From: Diphasiastrum complanatum
Taxonomy: Eukaryota > Streptophyta > Lycopodiopsida > Lycopodiales > Lycopodiaceae
DNA length: 64,000 nt
Direction: 5' to 3'
Assembly: GCA_029204225.1 (NCBI GenBank)
Contig: CM055111.1
Span: 21,666,507 to 21,730,506 of the forward strand
This document shows, piece after piece, positions 10,971 through 22,435 of this stretch. Under the pieces are notes generated by a model, which worked only from the letters and a program-made list of their open reading frames with translations, made no database searches and was not told where the DNA came from. Position 1 is the stretch's first letter. Each line of letters starts with the position of its first letter. The translations under genes were made by a program, and so were the position numbers.

Positions 10971-11560
10971 TTGTGTTTTAGGTTATGAAGGAGGAAATCA
11001 GATCTATCAATGATTTGATAAAGATATCAAGTCTAGGGCATGCTAGAGGGGATTCTACACCAAAATCGAGTTTTTTGCTTTTGTAGATTGGATCTTTTGT
11101 AGATCAAAACCCTATATAGGTCTATAAACTTGATCAATTTCGATTTTTGATTCCACGTACTAGATTTGGCAGAGTTTTGGATCATTAAATCAGCCTAAGT
11201 GGTGGCTAATAGATTGCATAATCAAATTTTCAACATTTGCATGTAGATTTGAAATAATCAATCTTTTGTTATTTTGTAAAAACCTTAATTTTGATTGGAT
11301 CTCTAGATAGTGAGGTTGTTGGACTTCATTTGAGTGTGTTTCAATCTTAGGAAGTGGCAAAAGTCATTAGATTGAGAATAGATCATAGGTTGATCAAGAT
11401 TCCATGATTCTATGTGTTGATTTGCTTGGTATAAGTGCTAGAAGAGAATTTTTGAGATAGTTAAAAATCTTGATGATTCCTTTTGAAAGCATTTGTTGTT
11501 GTTCAAAGGAGTGCTTTGTGCATTGAAACAGGTTGAAAAAGAAGATCAGGTCATTGCTAC

Positions 11561-12065
11561 ATGGCAACCTCAATTGGAGTCATGTTGGAAGCCAATGATA
11601 GGCTTACCTCAAGTAAGTATTCATTGTGGAAAGTGAGGATGGAGTCACTTCTTGAGATGAATGATGTTTTGGATATTGTTGTAGGTTTGGAGGAGAGACC
11701 AACAACACAACAAGATCAAGTGAGGTATGACAAGAGGGCCAAGAAGGCTCTACACATGATAAAGATGAATGTTACCAAAGAGCTTTTCAAAGAAGTTGGT
11801 AACTGCACATCATCTTTGGAAGCTTAGGATTTTTTGAAGAAGCGTTTTGAATCCAAGTCTACTGCAAAAGAATGATGAAAGTCCAAGTACTTTTGTGTTG
11901 AGGATGAAAGCATTGAATGATGAGTTGGATTGCATTGATGAAAGCATTAAGGAAGGAGAGCTTATTCAAGTGGTTTTTAAGGGCTTGTTGGATGCTCATG
12001 CTAACATTGTTCAAAATATTGCTATTCAAAAGACTTTGCCACGTGTGATGGATCTTCAAGACTAA
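11561..12065 (+). pseudogene. Copia gag, truncated
   Basis: Starts MATSIGVMLEANDRLTSSKY with SLWKVRMESLLEMND, the DUF4219/UBN2-type gag N-terminus of plant Copia. A stop at 11827 (after CTSSLEA) and a frame change are followed by PSTFVLRMKALNDELDCI and IQVVFKGLLDAHANIVQNIA, the UBN2 C-terminal half. It ends at 12065 with no zinc knuckle, protease or pol. It pairs with the LTR and PBS upstream. The encoded protein would be capsid-like and cytoplasmic if intact. Confidence 0.8.
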
Positions 12066-12417
12066 AAATATAACCTAGAAACCCATTATAATGCTAGTGT
12101 CACCTAGAGGCTACAACTCAGCTTTTAACAAATACTCACAATGGCTTATTGCTATTAGGACAAAGCTAAAACTGTCTACATATGAGGCTAAAGGCTACAT
12201 GCAAAAATTGAGAATAAGGGTGTATAAATGCATTTTGAAAATTGGTCATAGCTCAAGAGGGCGAAAGGGAAAGGTGTATGAAATTTGTTGTTTTTGTGAA
12301 CTTTTGAGAGTTCACACATTCTATATTTTACATTTAGCTAGAATTGCTGCCAAGGTAGTTCGATTTTATTTGTTAAACTTTTTCTTGCAGTATTCAATAG
12401 CAAACTCTCTTGTTTCA
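12066..12417. other. Unassigned stretch
   Basis: No recognisable coding, RNA or repeat signal. It separates the truncated Copia gag from the protease locus. Confidence 0.4.
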
Positions 12418-12880
12418 AGAATAAGGAAAGAGCCATGAGTTGCACGACTTGAAGTCAATAAGTTCAGATAAAAACTAGAAATCCTGCAAAAACTGCAGAT
12501 TTTGGAGGCAATATCCAAAAGGTTTTCCAAGCACTGCTTACACCTTTGAAATCGTCTACCACACAAGTCAAGCTAACTGTGAATGACCCAAAAGCCAGCT
12601 GAAGTAAAGGATAACTAGCTTGCTTCATACAGAAAACATACATGGAGATCTTTTTCGGAATTGAACATCTTAGAAAGAATCTCCTACCTTCCCGCTTCGA
12701 AGTAATTTGAGAGTTTTATTGGCATCTTTATGAATCAATTCCAGCAAATCATGCTCAGCAGTAGTTAACATCCTCTAAAAGAACGTAAACGTGTCTCTAA
12801 AACTAGCTTCATGTAATTTTGAAGTGTATCCCAATGCATTGGAAAATAATGCCTGAGAAGTATGGAGTGGTTGATCATGG
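12418..12880 (-). other. 3' flank of the aspartic protease, with an exon-like stretch
   Basis: On the minus strand, TTCTTTTAG at about 12780 is followed by a frame reading MLTTAEHDLLELIHKDANKT then LKLLRSGK, ending in GTAGGAG at about 12690. This looks like an internal exon with both splice sites, family unknown. The stretch is duplicated at 15776-16230, where six bases are deleted in frame. The second locus retains only the last few bases of it at 36356. Confidence 0.35.
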
Positions 12881-13747
12881 CTACGATGATGAGGAGCAGT
12901 TTGCCGACACAAACCCCATTCGGGCTCTTGATCTATCATACTCTACATGGAAATTCTGCTGGAGCAAGTTTCCTATTGTGTTTGATCCAAGAGGTGAATC
13001 GACTCCTTGCATTGCAATGCACTTCACATCAAGAGCTGTGTCAATAAGGTAATTCTCTGCTGGGGGCTGAAAGAGGACATCTCCTTCCAAAAGGATTGAG
13101 AATTCAGGAATTTTTATGCCAGAATCAGCAGAAACGTTGAAGCAGAGATCAAGGCCTTGAATGGGTGCTACTCTAGGCATAGTTATGGCTCCTTTAAATG
13201 CAGCAACAATAAGTGAATAAGCCGCTTTTCTGAAATATGTGAGTGTCGTGCCAGAATCAACAATGGTGCCACCATAGCCGGCAGAGTCAATCTGCCATAA
13301 TTTTGAAGGGATAGGCAGAACTCGTCCATTCAAACAAACATGCTTGATGCCCACATAGTAATACGTTTCTGCAAATGAATTCTTCAAAAGTGGAGTGTAT
13401 TGGATAGCATTCCTCAAAGATTGCGAAATCTTGGCATCTCCAAACACAAGCAGACTAGTATCTGTAGTGGCTTTCAGATAGTCCACAAGACGATAGGAAA
13501 ATATGCTTCCGTAGAGATCTCCTAACTGAGATGCAAAAGAGGCAGGCCCCTGCCCAAGACCAAGGACGCCGTTAGATCCGTGCAGAGTCTGACCTTCATT
13601 GCTTAAGCCGCATCCAAACGTGATGTTGCTGATCTTCAAACGCTCGCCAGAGCTAGATATCATTGTGACCGTCTCAGATGCTAGAAAGCCACTAGTAGAA
13701 GATCCATCATTGTACTCGTACGTGTATTGGCAGCTTGTTGGAAACCT
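12881..13747 (-). pseudogene. Nepenthesin-like aspartic protease, 3' half
   Basis: Minus-strand frame from FPTSCQYTYEYNDGSSTSGF through the second catalytic motif IVDSGTTLTYF (about 13250) to the C-terminal signature NLLQQNFHVEYDRSRARMGF and NCSSSS, stop. This is the C-terminal lobe of a plant A1 (pepsin-fold) protease, normally secreted or vacuolar. The 5' half is not continuous with it. At 13747 the sequence switches to the inverted upstream region, and the 5' half lies on the plus strand at 14358-15306. The two halves share about 180 bp in inverted orientation (13562-13745 against 15125-15304). Confidence 0.85.
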
Positions 13748-14236
13748 GGGTGGGATGTTCCTCTTTCTTTTCAGTTGTCTTTGCAGGTTTTTCGGCTCCG
13801 TCTGGTTGCTTCTATCTCATGCTTTCCTCCTTTCGAATGATGTGCATAAAACATACTAATACGTACTAGTACACACAGTATGATAGAGTTATATTACACT
13901 GTATGTGCTTTTTTATTCGCTCGTCGACCCTGTCTGCTTGTTTTCGTTGACACTTGATGACGAAAACAGTGCCTTATTGTCCTGCCATTCACCCCTTGCA
14001 CTGCCTGAGGATATCTTTGCTCAATCGCTTATCATCTCTGCCTGCATTTGGATAGAGTATCTGAAGCATAGTCCTTATTTCAAGATTTCATTTCTGGTTA
14101 TTGGTGTACGAATTCTGATATCTATCTTCCTTGCTTTTCCAGCATAGTGGGTATCAGCATTCAGTAATTCGCTGGCTTATACTTGAGCCGATTCTTTCAT
14201 GTTTTTGGCAAAGCATAGCTCATGTTTTACGACTAC
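13748..14236 (+). other. Inverted upstream region of the protease gene
   Basis: Reverse complement of DNA found at 16495-16670 and 38250-38740, which in the second locus lies directly upstream of the protease. It is therefore 5' flank carried along by the inversion. No separate gene recognised. Confidence 0.6.
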
Positions 14237-14247
14237 TTTTTATAACT
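14237..14247 (+). promoter_or_regulatory. TATA-like element of the protease gene
   Basis: TTTTTATAACTC lies about 115 bp upstream of the first in-frame ATG (14358). The same element occurs on the minus strand near 38240-38250 in the second locus. Its position fits a plant core promoter; this is inferred from spacing only. Confidence 0.3.
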
Positions 14248-14357
14248 CAATGCAACAAGTACTTGATCTGAAATATACTATTCAAATGTTTATGTGAAGC
14301 CAAATGCGAAAGTAGAGCTAAGCAAGTATAAAATTGGATTGCAGCTGCAAGAAAAAT

Positions 14358-15306
14358 ATGGCTTTCGTTCTGAGAACCACGAACAGAAGGTTCAACTTTG
14401 TTATTCATTTCATTCTTTCTTCCGCCATTACCTTCGACCTTTCGGGTGCCACAACATCTTTCTCTCACACAAGCCAACGATCATCCATTCCCGACGGGTC
14501 CCAGATTATGTCTCAGATTCTTGGGACCAAACAGCAATTCTTCCAGCCAATTCGCCGAAAATTCTCGAAGGGCAATTGTTGGAAACAGGTATAAGGGAGA
14601 CGGAGCTGCAGGGAGGAGCAAATGAAATTAGAACAGGAATACCCTTGAAGCTAGTCCACCGAACTTCTCTGCTGTCTCCACAGTCCAGGACTGAATCTGT
14701 TAAAATCAGCATTCTTAAAGAGTTGCTGGAGTTAGATACTGTCAGATTGAGAGGATACAAGCTCAGCTCATGGATTACTGGGATCCCCCAGAGTGGCCAC
14801 TTTGCCTCACCGAATTCAGTGAGTAGAAAACACAAAGCCGCAGATGTTGCCCACGAGAAATTTGCATCAGAGAGCGCAAACAACAGAATTAGTTCGGGGG
14901 CAACACTAGGCTCAGGTCAGTATTTTGTAGATTTCTACATGGGAACGCCAGCGAGGAAATATTCCCTGATCGCGGATACTGGCAGTGATCTAATCTGGAT
15001 TCAATGCTACCCTTGCAGTAAATGTTATTCGCAATCCAATCCTATCTACTATCCCAATCTTTCTCATCAGTTTCTTGCTCTGCCAAACAGTGCTTTCTTG
15101 TTCCAGCACCACCACACGATTCCTGCAGTTCCAGGTTTCCAACAAGCTGCCAATACACGTACGAGTACAATGATGGATCTTCTACTAGTGGCTTTCTAGC
15201 ATCTGAGACGGTCACAATGATATCTAGCTCTGGCGAGCGTTTGAAGATCAGCAACATCACGTTTGGATGCGGCTTAAGCAATGAAGGTCAGACTCTGCAC
15301 GGATGA
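14358..15306 (+). pseudogene. Nepenthesin-like aspartic protease, 5' half
   Basis: ATG at 14358 opens MAFVLRTTNRRFNFVIHFIL, a signal-peptide-like N-terminus, followed by a propeptide-like stretch and the N-terminal lobe: GSGQYFVDFYMGTPARKYSL, then the first catalytic motif DTGSD at about 14975, and CYPCSKCYSQS typical of the Cys-rich nepenthesin insert. Compared with the second locus, about 7 bases are missing near 14503 and about 10 near 15055, each shifting frame. The homology ends at 15304 in NEGQTLHG, where a Copia LTR fragment begins. It cannot encode a protease. Confidence 0.85.
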
Positions 15307-15775
15307 ACCTGTAAATCACAATACAAAGAATAGCAATAGTACTTTATCATTTCATTCAAGTTTGATCAAGTTCTATTAGTGTTTGCATCTCATATTGTGT
15401 GTAGATGTTGATTTTTCTACATTGGTGGGATTGGTAGTGTATTTCTCTTTCTAACCAAAGAACTTTCAAGTTGATTGGATCTTAATGATATGAAAACTTT
15501 CACATGGTATCAGAGCTTGTGTTTCAGGTTATGAAGGAGGAAATCAGATCTATCAATGATTTGATAAAGATATCAAGTCTAGAGCATGCTAGAGGGGATT
15601 CTACACCAAAATCGAGTTTTTTGCTTTTGTAGATTGGATCTTTTGTAGATCAAAACCCTATATAGGTCTATAAACTTGATCAATTTCGATTTTTGATTTC
15701 ACGTACTAGATTTGGCAGAGTTTTGGATCATTAAATCAGCCTAAGTGGTGGCTAATAGATTGCATATAGATTGCC
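15307..15775 (+). repeat. Duplicated Copia LTR end, PBS and leader
   Basis: Matches 10782-11220: LTR 3' third, the TGGTATCAGAGC priming site at 15505-15516, and the first 250 bp of leader. It breaks at about 15775 into DNA matching 12418 onward, so the stretch 10.8-13.1 kb was partly duplicated with its middle (gag) missing. Confidence 0.75.
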
Positions 15776-16487
15776 TAAGAATAAGGAAAGAGCCATGAGT
15801 TGCACGACTTGAAGTCAATAAGTTCAGATAAACACTAGAAATCCTGCAAAAACTGCAGATTTTGGAGGCAATATCCAAAAGGTTTTCCAAGCACTGCTTA
15901 CACCTTTGAAATCGTCTACCACACAAGTCAAGCTAACTGTGAATGACCCAAAAGCCAGCTGAAGTAAAGGATAACTAGCTTGCTTCATACAGAAAACATA
16001 CATGGAGATCTTTTTCGGAATCGAACATCTTAGAAAGAATCTCCTACCTTCCCGCTTCGAAGTAATTTGAGAGTTTCATCTTTATGAATCAATTCCAGCA
16101 AATCATGCTCAGCAGTAGTTAACATCCTCTAAAAGAACGTAAACGTGTCTCTAAAACTAGCTTCATGTAATTTTGAAGTGTATCCCAATGCATTGGAAAA
16201 TAATGCCTGAGAAGTATGGAGTGGTTGATCATGGCTACGATGATGAGGAGCAGTTTGCCGACACAAACCCCAGTCGGGCTCTTGATCTATCATACTCTAC
16301 ATGGAAATTCTGCTGGAGCAAGTTTCCTATTGTGTTTGATCCAAGAGGTGAATCGACTCCTTGCATTGCAATGCACTTCACATCAAGAGCTGTGTCAATA
16401 AGGTAATTCTCTGCTGGGGGCTGAAAGAGGACATCTCCTTCCAAAAGGATTGAGAATCCAGGAATTTTTATGCCAGAATCAGCAGAC
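15776..16487 (-). pseudogene. Second copy of aspartic protease 3' end and flank
   Basis: Repeats 12418-13130: 3' flank with the exon-like stretch, then the last 80 or so codons of the protease (FSILLEGDVLFQPPAENYLI to NCSSSS). It ends at about 16487 within AGCAGA, a six-base microhomology between protease coding sequence and the upstream-region DNA that follows. Confidence 0.8.
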
Positions 16488-17463
16488 AGGGTCGACGAGC
16501 GAATAAAAAAGCACATACAGTGTAATATAACTCTATCAGAATGTGTACTAGTACGTATTAGTATGCTTTATGCACATCATTCGAAAGGAGGAAAGCATGA
16601 GATAGAAGCAACCAGACGGAGCCGAAAAACCTGCAAAGACAACTGAAAAGAAAGAGGAACATCCCAAGCTACACGACCTCAAGTTGATAATGGAACTAAA
16701 TGCATGACTACAACAATACTCGAAATCCAAATATTACACCGTAACATGAAAATGAGATATGGGTTGATACATACTTGCAGCTGATCACTCAAAAACGAAG
16801 AAGAAGAATAAGATGACGATGATCGTAGCGAGCCGTCGAGGAGCTAGCTAACATGTGCGCGCTGCCACCGCCACGATTTGCAAGATGGAGACGTGGTGGG
16901 AACTTGCTTCAAGCGACTCGTTTGTTCGATCGCTGCCGTGCTGGGGATATCTTCGCAGAAACAGAAGAAAATGACAAGTAACAGCAAGTATGGAATGCAC
17001 ACCCATAGATATAGTAAAAATATCTAGCATTTCTTTTAGGTTTAGAGTAAAACGAGCGGGAACCTCCTTTGAACTCGAGCGGGGACTGTACCCGCATAAA
17101 GCTCCTTTTTATGTTTTTGCTGTTATAGCAAATTGGTGTTTTTGGCGTTGAGGTCACTCAATGGAGTTTTGAGAAAAGGTATTATTAACGGATATTATGT
17201 GATGGTGGCCTTAATTTTTGAGGGGAAAACCTTTGTTGAGTGCTAAAGAAACATGCATCTAGTATTGCCATATAAAAATTAGAACGAAGTCACACAAACA
17301 ATGCATGAGCCATAAGGATTGCAAAAGCTATTTTTGTTTGCATGAACCATAAGCAAAAGCAAAAGTTTTAGTCAACGCATGAATGGATAGATTGTGAAAA
17401 GCAAAATTGAAACTGACCCTCCTTTCATGCTTCATTTTAAGGTATTTGTACCAGTACACGAGC

Positions 17464-17464
<1 letters not shown>
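16488..17464. other. Protease upstream-region DNA, direct copy
   Basis: Near-identical to 38550-39531. A plus-strand frame at about 16608-16706 reads PDGAEKPAKTTEKKEEHPKL, a Lys/Glu-rich, protein-like stretch, but it is preceded by a stop and has no clear start. A GC-richer patch near 16840-16960 has a hydrophobic minus-strand frame (ILAVTCHFLLFLRRY). I do not recognise either and cannot say whether they are exons. Confidence 0.35.
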
Positions 17465-17494
<30 letters not shown>

Positions 17495-17512
17495 GACACA
17501 CACACACACACA
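17465..17512. repeat. Compound microsatellite (CT)n(CA)n
   Basis: A CT run followed by CACACACA with one interruption (CACAGACACA). The sister copy at 39532-39581 has a longer CT run and a pure CA run. Confidence 0.95.
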
Positions 17513-18835
17513 TCTAAGGGTGAAGCGTAAAGAAATGTCAACAACTGGATGGAGCTGGTGGTGAAACTACAGCTGGAGCATATCCAAAGTTGGTGGTCAA
17601 AAACATAGCTCACGTTTGCATCGAGGAAAAATTATCTCTAGATCATGCTGCAACATTCAAAGAAATCGTGAAGTAAACGCCGCTTCCAAGGAGCCCATTA
17701 GAAAGCCTTGCATCATTGGTTGTGTGAACTGCTAATAAAGTACGAGAATCTTTGATTGTTGTCCTTACTAGAGGCGGCACTACTACAAAGCTTGTTGCAA
17801 AGTACATGCTAGTTCCAATGAAGGCCAAGTAGTTTTACACATCCTCAAGATAAATGTCTCAAATAAGCTTCACAATGAGGTAAGGGCTTGCACATCATCT
17901 TACGAGGCATGGAGGACTCTTCAAAGGATTTATGAGTCAAAGATCATATCTAGGGCACTCACCCTAAGGAGTAAAATTCTTCAAAGCTATCAGAAGGTGA
18001 AAGTGCTAACTCTTATGTAATGAGGGTTAAATCTCTTAATGGTGACTTAGCATGTGTTGGCAATGCTATTGGTAACATTGAGATTGTCCAAGTGTTTCTA
18101 AATGGCTTTGGAGAAGGTTATGCTAATTTTGTTCAAAGTTTTGCTATTTAACAACTTTGCCATCTATTGAAGAATTGCAAGAGGTGTTGGTGGCCAAAGA
18201 GGATCAATATTAAGACTAGAAGTAGACCTAATTCTAGAAAGGTTGGAGATGAAGAGGTATTTTTCACGAAAGGCAAGGGAAAAGGAGGAGTCAAGTGGAA
18301 CTTCAACAAGAAGAGCACCATGGATCAAGGGCAAGGTGAGGCAACATCCTCTTATGGTGGTAAGAATGATAAATCTGAACTCAAGTGCTTTTATTGTGGC
18401 AGAAAATGTCATTTTCTTATGAGTGCAATAAAATGACAAGAGAGCAATTGGAAGGTAGCAAGCAAAGAAAATTTACCAATTGTGAATTTGTTAGTAATGA
18501 TGTTGTTGATACTCTTATGATGTCTTCAAGTCTCATCTCAAGTGAAAGTGACAAAGAGTCATGGTAGATCGATAGTGGAGCTAGTTCTCATATGACTAGT
18601 CATAAGGAATTCTTTTCTTCCTTAGTCACTTATGACTGAGTCAAGCAAGTGATCTACATGGCAAATGATGGTTAGTGTTTTATTAAGGTATTGTCTATAT
18701 TCCTCTTACTCTCTCAAATACATGAAAATGTGTTGTTCATTCCTTCACTTTCAAAGATTCCTCCTAGTGTTGGGACAATTGACAATGGACATGAAGTAGA
18801 GTTTGATGGAGATGCTTGTTACATAAAGAGGAGAG
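17513..18835 (+). pseudogene. Copia gag-protease remnant, copy 1
   Basis: From about 17826: SSYEAWRTLQRIYESKIISR and VFLNGFGEGYANFVQSFAI are UBN2 gag; a basic stretch (KGKGKGGVKWNFNKK) leads to a degraded zinc knuckle (CFYCGRKCHF, frame then lost), and at about 18570 IDSGASSHMT is the retroviral-type aspartyl protease motif. Multiple stops and frame changes. The region 17513-17825 has no clear coding content. Sister copy at 39582-40940. Confidence 0.75.
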
Positions 18836-19039
18836 AGCAAGTGTTATCACATGGTTTAATAAAAAAGGTAGATCAAGTGATTAAATGTTGGATAGAATTG
18901 AGGTGCTTGCTAAGACAAGATAGTCAAGAAGGTGAGTCTTTTATCTTTTATGATTCATTCACTAAGGGGGAGTCTTGCATAAGTATTCTTGATTGTGTTG
19001 TTATTTAGGATTGGAAAGGAATCGAAGAGGAATAAAGGA
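18836..19039 (+). other. Unassigned ORF-like stretch after Copia protease
   Basis: A frame reading HGLIKKVDQVIKCWIELRCL and SFIFYDSFTKGESCI recurs at 53970-54129. No domain recognised. It may be Copia-derived DNA next to the reversed RNase H fragment. Confidence 0.25.
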
Positions 19040-20548
19040 TCAAGTTTGACACTCATGTTCTGTAAGCGCTTTGTATTCAGCCTTAGTAGATGACAATGAG
19101 ATAGTGGCTTGTTTCTTTGACATCCATGATATAGCTCCATCACCTATGAAAATACAATGAGTACTTATGGTTTTCCTATCCATTTTTTCTCCCAACAAAG
19201 TTTGAATCTGAAAATCCAAACAAGTTAGGTGATGATCCCTCATACAATATGCCAAAATCTCGAGTTCCCATGATGTATGTCAAAACTCGTTTCCCTAGCT
19301 TCCAATGCTCTTCACTAGGATCTTGCATACATTAGCTTAATCTACCAACACAATATCTTAGATCTAGTCTTGTGATGGCTAGACAGATAAGTGAACCAAC
19401 TAGCTTTCTATAGAGAGTAATGTCCTTGAAGGATCTTTCATTACCCCTTATAGTTAGCTTTACATTTGACTCCATAGGTATATCACAAGACTTTGCATCT
19501 ACCATATGAAATCTCTATAGAATAGAATTAGCATACTTCTCTTGACAAAAGAAAATAGTTTGAGAAGATCTAATCTCTTCTATTCCTAAAATGTAATGCA
19601 AATGACCAAGATCATGCACTTCAAACTCCTTCTTGAGAGCACTCTTGATATCTTCCACATCTTGGTTGTCTCCACCACTCAAGATGATATCATCCACATA
19701 GATTAGCAAAATGGTAATATCATTTTCAGAAAACCTATAATAAAGTGAATGATCATACTCACTCATAACAAAGCCTTGAGAGAGTAAAAAAGTGTTAAGC
19801 CTAGCATACCAACTCCTTGGTGCTTGCTTAAGGCCATACAAACTCTTTTGTAGAAGACACACATGATTTGGCTTTTTAGGTCAAATGTAGCTCTCAGGTT
19901 TCTCCATGTACACTTCCTCCTCAAGATCACCATTCAAAAAGGCATTTGTAATATCCAATTGTCATAGATCCCAGCCATAAAGAGTAGCAAGAGAGATAAT
20001 GACCCGAATGCTTACCATGTTTGCCACAGGTGCAAAGGTTTCGTCATTGTCAATACCATGTTCTTGAGCATATCCTTTTGCCACCAACCTTATTGATTGT
20101 CTTCACCTTGAACATCCATTTACATCCAATAGCTTTCTTGTCCTTAGGTGACTCCACCAATCTCCATGTTCCATTCTTCATAAGGGCTTGATACTCAAGA
20201 TCTATTGCTTGGATCCACTCCTCTTTGTTCCTTGCTTCATCTACACAATTAGGTTCATCAAAAGAAATTAGGACAGCAAAGTGTGTACCTCCAACAACTT
20301 GCTTACATTTCTCATCATATGTGAGCCTTGAAGGCGTTTGTCTTTCCCTTGATGTTCTCCTTGGCTTTTGACTTGATGAAGGTCCTTCATCATCACCATC
20401 TAAGGTAGGATCCATCACAACAACATCAAGATTGTTAGATCCATCCACACCATCATCACTTGAAGACACCTTTGGAAAATTCCCCTCATCAAAAATAACA
20501 TCTCTACCAATAATCACCTTATTAGTAGTAGGAATATAAACCTTGTAG
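19040..20548 (-). pseudogene. Copia pol remnant (post-integrase, RT, RNase H), reversed, copy 1
   Basis: Minus strand from 20548: the post-integrase linker (SRERQTPSRLTYDEKCKQV), the RT start (WIQAIDLEYQALMKNGTWRL, IGCKWMFKVKT), an RT palm with the catalytic YVDD in LLIYVDDIILSGG at about 19690, then an RNase H piece ending ISLSSTKAEYKALTE near 19050. It is broken by a stop near 20090 and others, and the thumb region is eroded (19260-19515). No integrase remains. It joins a Gypsy-like LTR fragment at 20549. Sister copies at 41101-42412 and 54161-55774. Confidence 0.8.
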
Positions 20549-20672
20549 GCGCGTCTGTAAGTCCAACCCGATGACTGATTATTGTTGGATTTTCTAATTC
20601 TTATGCTTTTTGTGAGAGAGAAAGGGAGAGAGAGGAGTAAGCTATCATTGGATTTAGTGTTAATGGTTATAG
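20549..20672 (+). repeat. Gypsy-like LTR fragment
   Basis: Matches the middle of the complete LTR at 42413-42783 (GTCTGTAAGTCCAACCCGAT, then GAGAGAAAGGGAGAGAGAGG). Both ends are lost; the right end at about 20673 is the left breakpoint of the block inverted relative to the second copy. Confidence 0.65.
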
Positions 20673-20925
20673 GGCTACTTTCCAAGTACTTACCAGAAAC
20701 CTAGTTAATCAAGTGACTAGTTTCAATGTATCTAGTTACGAAAAGTCATTTGGTCCAAATCCGAGCTTGACTTATCAAATAATATTCAAAAATAGCAACA
20801 TTACTATTTTTAAGAATTATTTACGTAAAAAAATATTCGTCTAAGTTTACTTCTACCTTTGCCCTCCAAGTTGCCAAATTAAACCAACTAAACTTGTTGA
20901 CATTTTTCACACTCCCTCTTCAACT
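20673..20925 (-). repeat. Copia LTR 5' end with polypurine tract, reversed
   Basis: Reverse complement of 48200-48430. The LTR begins TGTGAAAAATGTCAACTAG (minus strand, ending at 20911) and is preceded by the purine-rich GAAGAGGGAG (20912-20925), the plus-strand primer site of LTR elements. Only about 240 bp of the LTR remains. Confidence 0.65.
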
Positions 20926-21560
20926 AGTTTTACCACACAACTTTTCAAGAATGATCTCCATTCTAAGAAAAGACCTCCTCTCAATGCTTTTGTAATGTTC
21001 AAAATAGAAACATTCATAATTGATATAGATAATAGTGTCCAGGTTGGATGCTTCACTATTTCTTACATCCGAATATAAAGATGAAACTAGTACATGAAGA
21101 ACAAAATAAAATTTGTACCTTCCACAACTTGCGTACCCTTTTCATCATATGTAAGCCTTGATGGCTTTGTCATTTGCCTTGAGGATATTCTTAGGACTTG
21201 AATTGGCATCTCAAAAACCCACCATTCAAAAAACCATCTTCATCACCATCAAAAATATTAGATTCATCAGCATCAACAACATCAAGCTTATCCCCATTTT
21301 TCTCTTCAAAGATAACATCCATAGAAATGTGAACTTTCTTTGAATTAGGAATGTAAAATCTATAAGCTTTTCTTACTTCACTATAGCCAAAAAAAATCCC
21401 CTTAAAGGATTGAGTTGACATAGCAAGTACTACCAAAGGTCCTCAATGCTTGATGATTGTCTTCTTATCAAAAAGTGTTACATCCATGTCTTGTATATAG
21501 GATTTGGTATAATCCTAGACTTTGATACATGGAACTCTAGCACTTGATATTATTGGTTAT
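20926..21560 (-). pseudogene. Copia post-integrase fragment and 3' region, reversed
   Basis: Minus-strand frame at 21436-21191: QSFKGIFFGYSEVRKAYRFY and VHISMDVIFEE, the conserved segment just after the Copia integrase (F.GYS....YR.Y....K...S.DV.F.E). It is followed by 3' region with no RT or RNase H. Compared with 47352-48211, about 330 bp including an LTR fragment is missing here. Confidence 0.7.
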
Positions 21561-22016
21561 GCCACATTATTATGGAAGAGACTGATAATGTAATTAATAA
21601 CCTTGTGAGGGCCCAAACACAATTATTGTAGCTAGTATATGGTTTAGGATTGCTAATGCATGTGTAGAGTATCAATAAGAATGGAAAGCACTTTTAGGGA
21701 GTTTTAGATTTGCATGGGCACATGAGCCTGGGAATCCACCTACGACGATCGTTCTGATCTTTCCCGAAGCTCCGATCATATCAACCTTTGGATATGGTCA
21801 AGCAATGATCAACGGCCTGGATAAAATACTTGGGGAGTAGCGTGGTCCGTTGCTTATATAAGGCTTGTAGAAACTCGCCCAATTCCATTTTTTATTTTGG
21901 TGCTTTCATTGCCAGTTTCTCTTTCTCTCTCCGACACTTGTCTCCTTTTGCAAGTTTTTTCACAACTCTGGTTACATACTGCTGTAAAACACCTAATAGA
22001 CCTCCTTAGCGGATTA
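21561..22016. other. Non-coding stretch with TATA-like element
   Basis: TTATATAAGG at about 21856 resembles a plant core promoter; the flanks recur inverted at 46883-47330 and 59120-59500. About 115 bp here (21727-21846, with GATCGTTCTGATC and ATGATCAACGGC) is absent from the other two copies. It may be part of another LTR or a gene promoter; no gene follows. Confidence 0.35.
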
Positions 22017-22435
22017 TGTGAGAAATTGTCAACTAGTTTGCTATTTTGGTCATATTTGTTTATTTGGCAATTGAGGCCAATTTACATATTAGACTTAGAG
22101 ATAGTCAATTTGAAGTTATTTTAGTTCAAATGTTTTTGAATTACCACTTTTAGAAAGTGAGGAAAAATGTAGGAGCTCAAGTTTTGTAGATTCAAATTTG
22201 AATGTCGGAGACATTGAATCTAGTCCACATTGATTGTAGGGTTTTTGATATGGAGGAAAACCTAGATCATTAATGAGGCATGGACCTGTTATATATAGCT
22301 ATACACATGTGGGAAGAGAAGTACTCTCTCTCTCTCTCTCTCATCTCATTTCATGCTTATACATGAGTTCTCTTGGGTTCATCTATCCATTGGTGCACTA
22401 TTTTGGTGATATCTTGAAATCGTGTGTGTAGAATA
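22017..22435 (+). repeat. Truncated Copia LTR, forward
   Basis: Starts TGTGAGAAATTGTC, contains TATATATAGC (about 22293), a 19-bp CT tract at 22324-22342 and ATTTCATGCTTATACATG, and stops at GTGTAGAATA, losing its U5 third. It abuts the end of a reversed LTR at 22436. Confidence 0.75.
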
